DNA from: Nesterenkonia halophila
GTDB taxonomy: Bacteria; Actinomycetota; Actinomycetes; Actinomycetales; Micrococcaceae
Length of the DNA stretch: 64,000 nt
Direction: 5' to 3'
Assembly (NCBI RefSeq): GCF_009467795.1
Contig: NZ_WIAX01000001.1
Coordinates: 62,001-126,000 of the forward strand
The notes under the pieces are model-generated. The model was not told where the DNA came from. It ran no database searches and saw nothing but the letters and a program-made list of their open reading frames with translations. This document shows, one piece after another, positions 62,031 to 64,000 of this stretch (position 1 is its first letter; each line of letters opens with the position of its first letter). Both the position numbers and the translations under genes were made by a program.

Positions 62031-64000
62031 ATGCAGCACCGACGACCTGCTCGCACCACCCTGCTCGCCGGAGTCTGCACGGCCTCGCTGGCCGTCGCCG
62101 GCCTCGGCGGCGGAGCTGCGGCGGCCGCCCCGCCGGGAAGCGCGGCGCAGACCGCCGGCGCCGGCGGCGACGTCCAGCTCGAGGAGCTGGACCGCGGCCT
62201 GGTCGCGGTCGCCGTCGAGGACGGAGTGCACCTGAGCTGGCGGCTGCTGGGGGAGGAGTCCTCCGGCAGCGCCGGCCACGGAGTGAAGGGCCCGGCCTTC
62301 CACGTGCTGCGCGACGGCGAGAAGATCGCCACCGTCACCGACAGCACCGACTACCGCGACGCCGAGGGCACCGCCGACTCCACCTATACGGTGCGCCCGG
62401 TGCGAGGCGGTGGTCCCGAGGGGCAAGCTGAGGTCTGGGCCGAGGGCCACCACGACATCCCGCTGTCCAAGCCGGCCGGCGGCACCACCCCCGTCGGCGA
62501 GGAGTACAGCTACACCGCCAACGACGTCAGCGTCGGCGACGTCACCGGCGACGGCTCCTACGAGTACGTGGTCAAGTGGGATCCCACCAACTCCAAGGAC
62601 GTCTCCCAGGTCGGCTACACCGGCCCGGCCTATGTGGACACCTACACCGCCGAGGGCGAGCTGCTGAATCGCATCGACCTGGGGCCGAACATCCGCGCCG
62701 GCGCGCACTACACCCAGTTCCTGGTGCAGGACTTCGACGATGACGGCACCAGCGAGATCATGCTCAAGACGGCCCCGGGCACCAGCTCCGCGGCCGCCGA
62801 GGACGGCGAGCTGGGCGAGTCCTCGCCCATCACGCTGCCGGCCGACGACGTCGCCGCCGGGGTGACCCATGACGACGACCACCGGCTCAGCGCCGAGGAG
62901 TACTACGACCACCTGGTGGCGATGTTCCAGGACTGGGACGAGCACCCCGAGGTGGTCGACGGCACCTGGCCGGCCACGCTGGAGGAGGCCTTCGGCATCG
63001 AGCAGCGCCACGAGTACCCGCTGACGCGCAGCGCGGCCGAGGACCTGGCCGACTACTTCATCGACGAATATGCGCCGTCGCGCTCGGAGCGCAACGACCT
63101 GCGCAGCTTCGAGGGCTTCGTCCTGAATGGGCCGGAGTATCTGACCGTCTTCGACGGCGCCACCGGCGCGGAGCTCGACACCGTCGACTACCAGCCGGCC
63201 CGCGGCGACGACGGTCTGATGTGGGGCGACTACGCGATGTCGCGGATCGAGCCGGGCAACCGCGTCGACCGCTTCCTCTCCGGAGTGGCTTACCTCGACG
63301 GGCAGAGTCCCTCGGCGATCTTCGCCCGCGGCTACTACACCCGCGCGGCGGTGGCCGCCTACGACTTCGACGGCGAACAGATCAGCACCCGCTGGCTCGC
63401 CGACTCCGGCCACGTGGAGATGGACAACCCCTTCGACGCCTCGCCGCACGGGAAGCCCGGCCGGAACGCCGCGCACGCCGAGCTGGCCGGGCAGGGCTTC
63501 CACACGCTCTCCACCGCCGACGTCGACGACGACGGCCGCCACGAGATCGTCTACGGCGGCGCCACGCTCGACGACGACGGCTCGCTGCTCTACTCGACCG
63601 CCGCCGAGGGGCATCCGGAGAGCGAGATCGCCGGCGAGACGGCCCCGCTGGGCCACGGCGACGCCCAGCACGTCGGCGACTTCGACCCGAACCGCGACGG
63701 GCTGGAGATCTTCACCGTCCACGAGGGCAGTGAATGGGCGCCCTACGGCTACGTGATGCGCGCCGCCGAGGACGGCGAGGTGCTCTGGGGCGGCTACACC
63801 GGCGTGGACACCGGCCGCGGCATGGTCGGCGACATCGACCCGGACCGTCCCGGCTTCGAGGCCTGGACCTCCGGCTCGGAGGGCCCGGACCCCACGGGAC
63901 TGTTCAGCGTCGACGGCGAGCACCTCGGCGACGCGACGCCCTCGACGAACATGTCCATCCGCTGGAGCCCGGACATGACCACCCAGCTGATCACCGGCGT
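62031..64000 (+). CDS. Rhamnogalacturonan lyase, polysaccharide lyase family 11-like (3' end missing)
   Basis: About 656 codons are visible and the frame is still open at the window edge. The ATG at 62031 follows AGGGGG. A signal peptide (RTTLLAGVCTASLAVAGLGG, then an Ala run) sends it outside. The mature part starts with a beta-sandwich (VQLEELDRGLVAVAVEDGVH) and continues as an eight-bladed propeller with repeated Ca-binding Asp loops: VGDVTGDGSYEYVVKWDP, VQDFDDDGTSEIMLKT, STADVDDDGRHEIVYGG. These match family PL11 (YesW/YesX), which cleaves the rhamnogalacturonan I backbone of pectin. Family PL11 proteins are about 600-800 residues, so most of it is here. Confidence 0.9.
   Translation, partial: MQHRRPARTTLLAGVCTASLAVAGLGGGAAAAAPPGSAAQTAGAGGDVQLEELDRGLVAVAVEDGVHLSWRLLGEESSGSAGHGVKGPAFHVLRDGEKIATVTDSTDYRDAEGTADSTYTVRPVRGGGPEGQAEVWAEGHHDIPLSKPAGGTTPVGEEYSYTANDVSVGDVTGDGSYEYVVKWDPTNSKDVSQVGYTGPAYVDTYTAEGELLNRIDLGPNIRAGAHYTQFLVQDFDDDGTSEIMLKTAPGTSSAAAEDGELGESSPITLPADDVAAGVTHDDDHRLSAEEYYDHLVAMFQDWDEHPEVVDGTWPATLEEAFGIEQRHEYPLTRSAAEDLADYFIDEYAPSRSERNDLRSFEGFVLNGPEYLTVFDGATGAELDTVDYQPARGDDGLMWGDYAMSRIEPGNRVDRFLSGVAYLDGQSPSAIFARGYYTRAAVAAYDFDGEQISTRWLADSGHVEMDNPFDASPHGKPGRNAAHAELAGQGFHTLSTADVDDDGRHEIVYGGATLDDDGSLLYSTAAEGHPESEIAGETAPLGHGDAQHVGDFDPNRDGLEIFTVHEGSEWAPYGYVMRAAEDGEVLWGGYTGVDTGRGMVGDIDPDRPGFEAWTSGSEGPDPTGLFSVDGEHLGDATPSTNMSIRWSPDMTTQLITG

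Overview
The window reads as chromosome of a very high-GC actinobacterium, most likely Micrococcaceae (Arthrobacter/Nesterenkonia relatives). The basis is gene order and content: pcrA-sucC-sucD, a PerM/DUF6350 gene close to purN, the TlpA-CcdA-ResB-CcsB cytochrome c assembly block next to DUF4229, menA, PLDc_N and menE, and a ferrochelatase of actinobacterial type. The genus is inferred from memory of synteny and was not searched.

Layout. 1-5.6 kb: a broken MerR/TipA-type regulator, an old yellow enzyme, a DUF4333 lipoprotein, a MarR regulator divergent from hemH, a pyrimidine-dimer glycosylase, tRNA-Arg(CCU) and a small membrane protein. 5.7-12.65 kb: pcrA, sucCD, a voltage-sensor-like membrane protein and a ferritin-VIT1 metal transporter. 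13.0-24.7 kb: a ten-gene operon of visibly lower GC that looks acquired. 24.7-33.1 kb: inositol-phosphatase family, App1 phosphatase, a glycosyltransferase, a second TauE/SafE exporter, PerM, a DUF4031-HD protein, purN and a small membrane protein. 33.2-47 kb: a low-complexity membrane protein, a histidine phosphatase, cytochrome c maturation and the menaquinone genes menA, menE and menB, interrupted by an aldo/keto reductase and a damaged toxin-antitoxin pair. 47-61.8 kb: methyltransferases, oligopeptidase B, two LuxR-type two-component systems, a DinB protein, a desaturase and an alanine/glycine symporter. 62 kb to the edge: the start of a secreted family-11 rhamnogalacturonan lyase behind LacI-like operators; it runs off the window.

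The central system is the 13-24.7 kb operon. Its first three enzymes resemble E. coli YihS (sulfoquinovose isomerase), YihV (6-deoxy-6-sulfofructose kinase) and YihT (sulfofructose-1-phosphate aldolase). They are followed by a sugar ABC importer without an ATPase, a cytoplasmic GH31 glycosidase, an aldehyde dehydrogenase, a TauE/SafE exporter and a DeoR regulator. Read together: a sulfoquinovosyl glycoside is imported intact, cleaved inside the cell, isomerised, phosphorylated and split into DHAP and sulfolactaldehyde; the latter is oxidised to sulfolactate and exported. The unusual part is the glycosidase, whose motifs look like YicI-type alpha-xylosidases and not YihQ.

A second theme is long palindromic DNA at gene ends: a perfect 60-bp palindrome with a degenerate 60-bp relative inside a methyltransferase gene, a 62-bp imperfect palindrome, and several hairpins between convergent genes.
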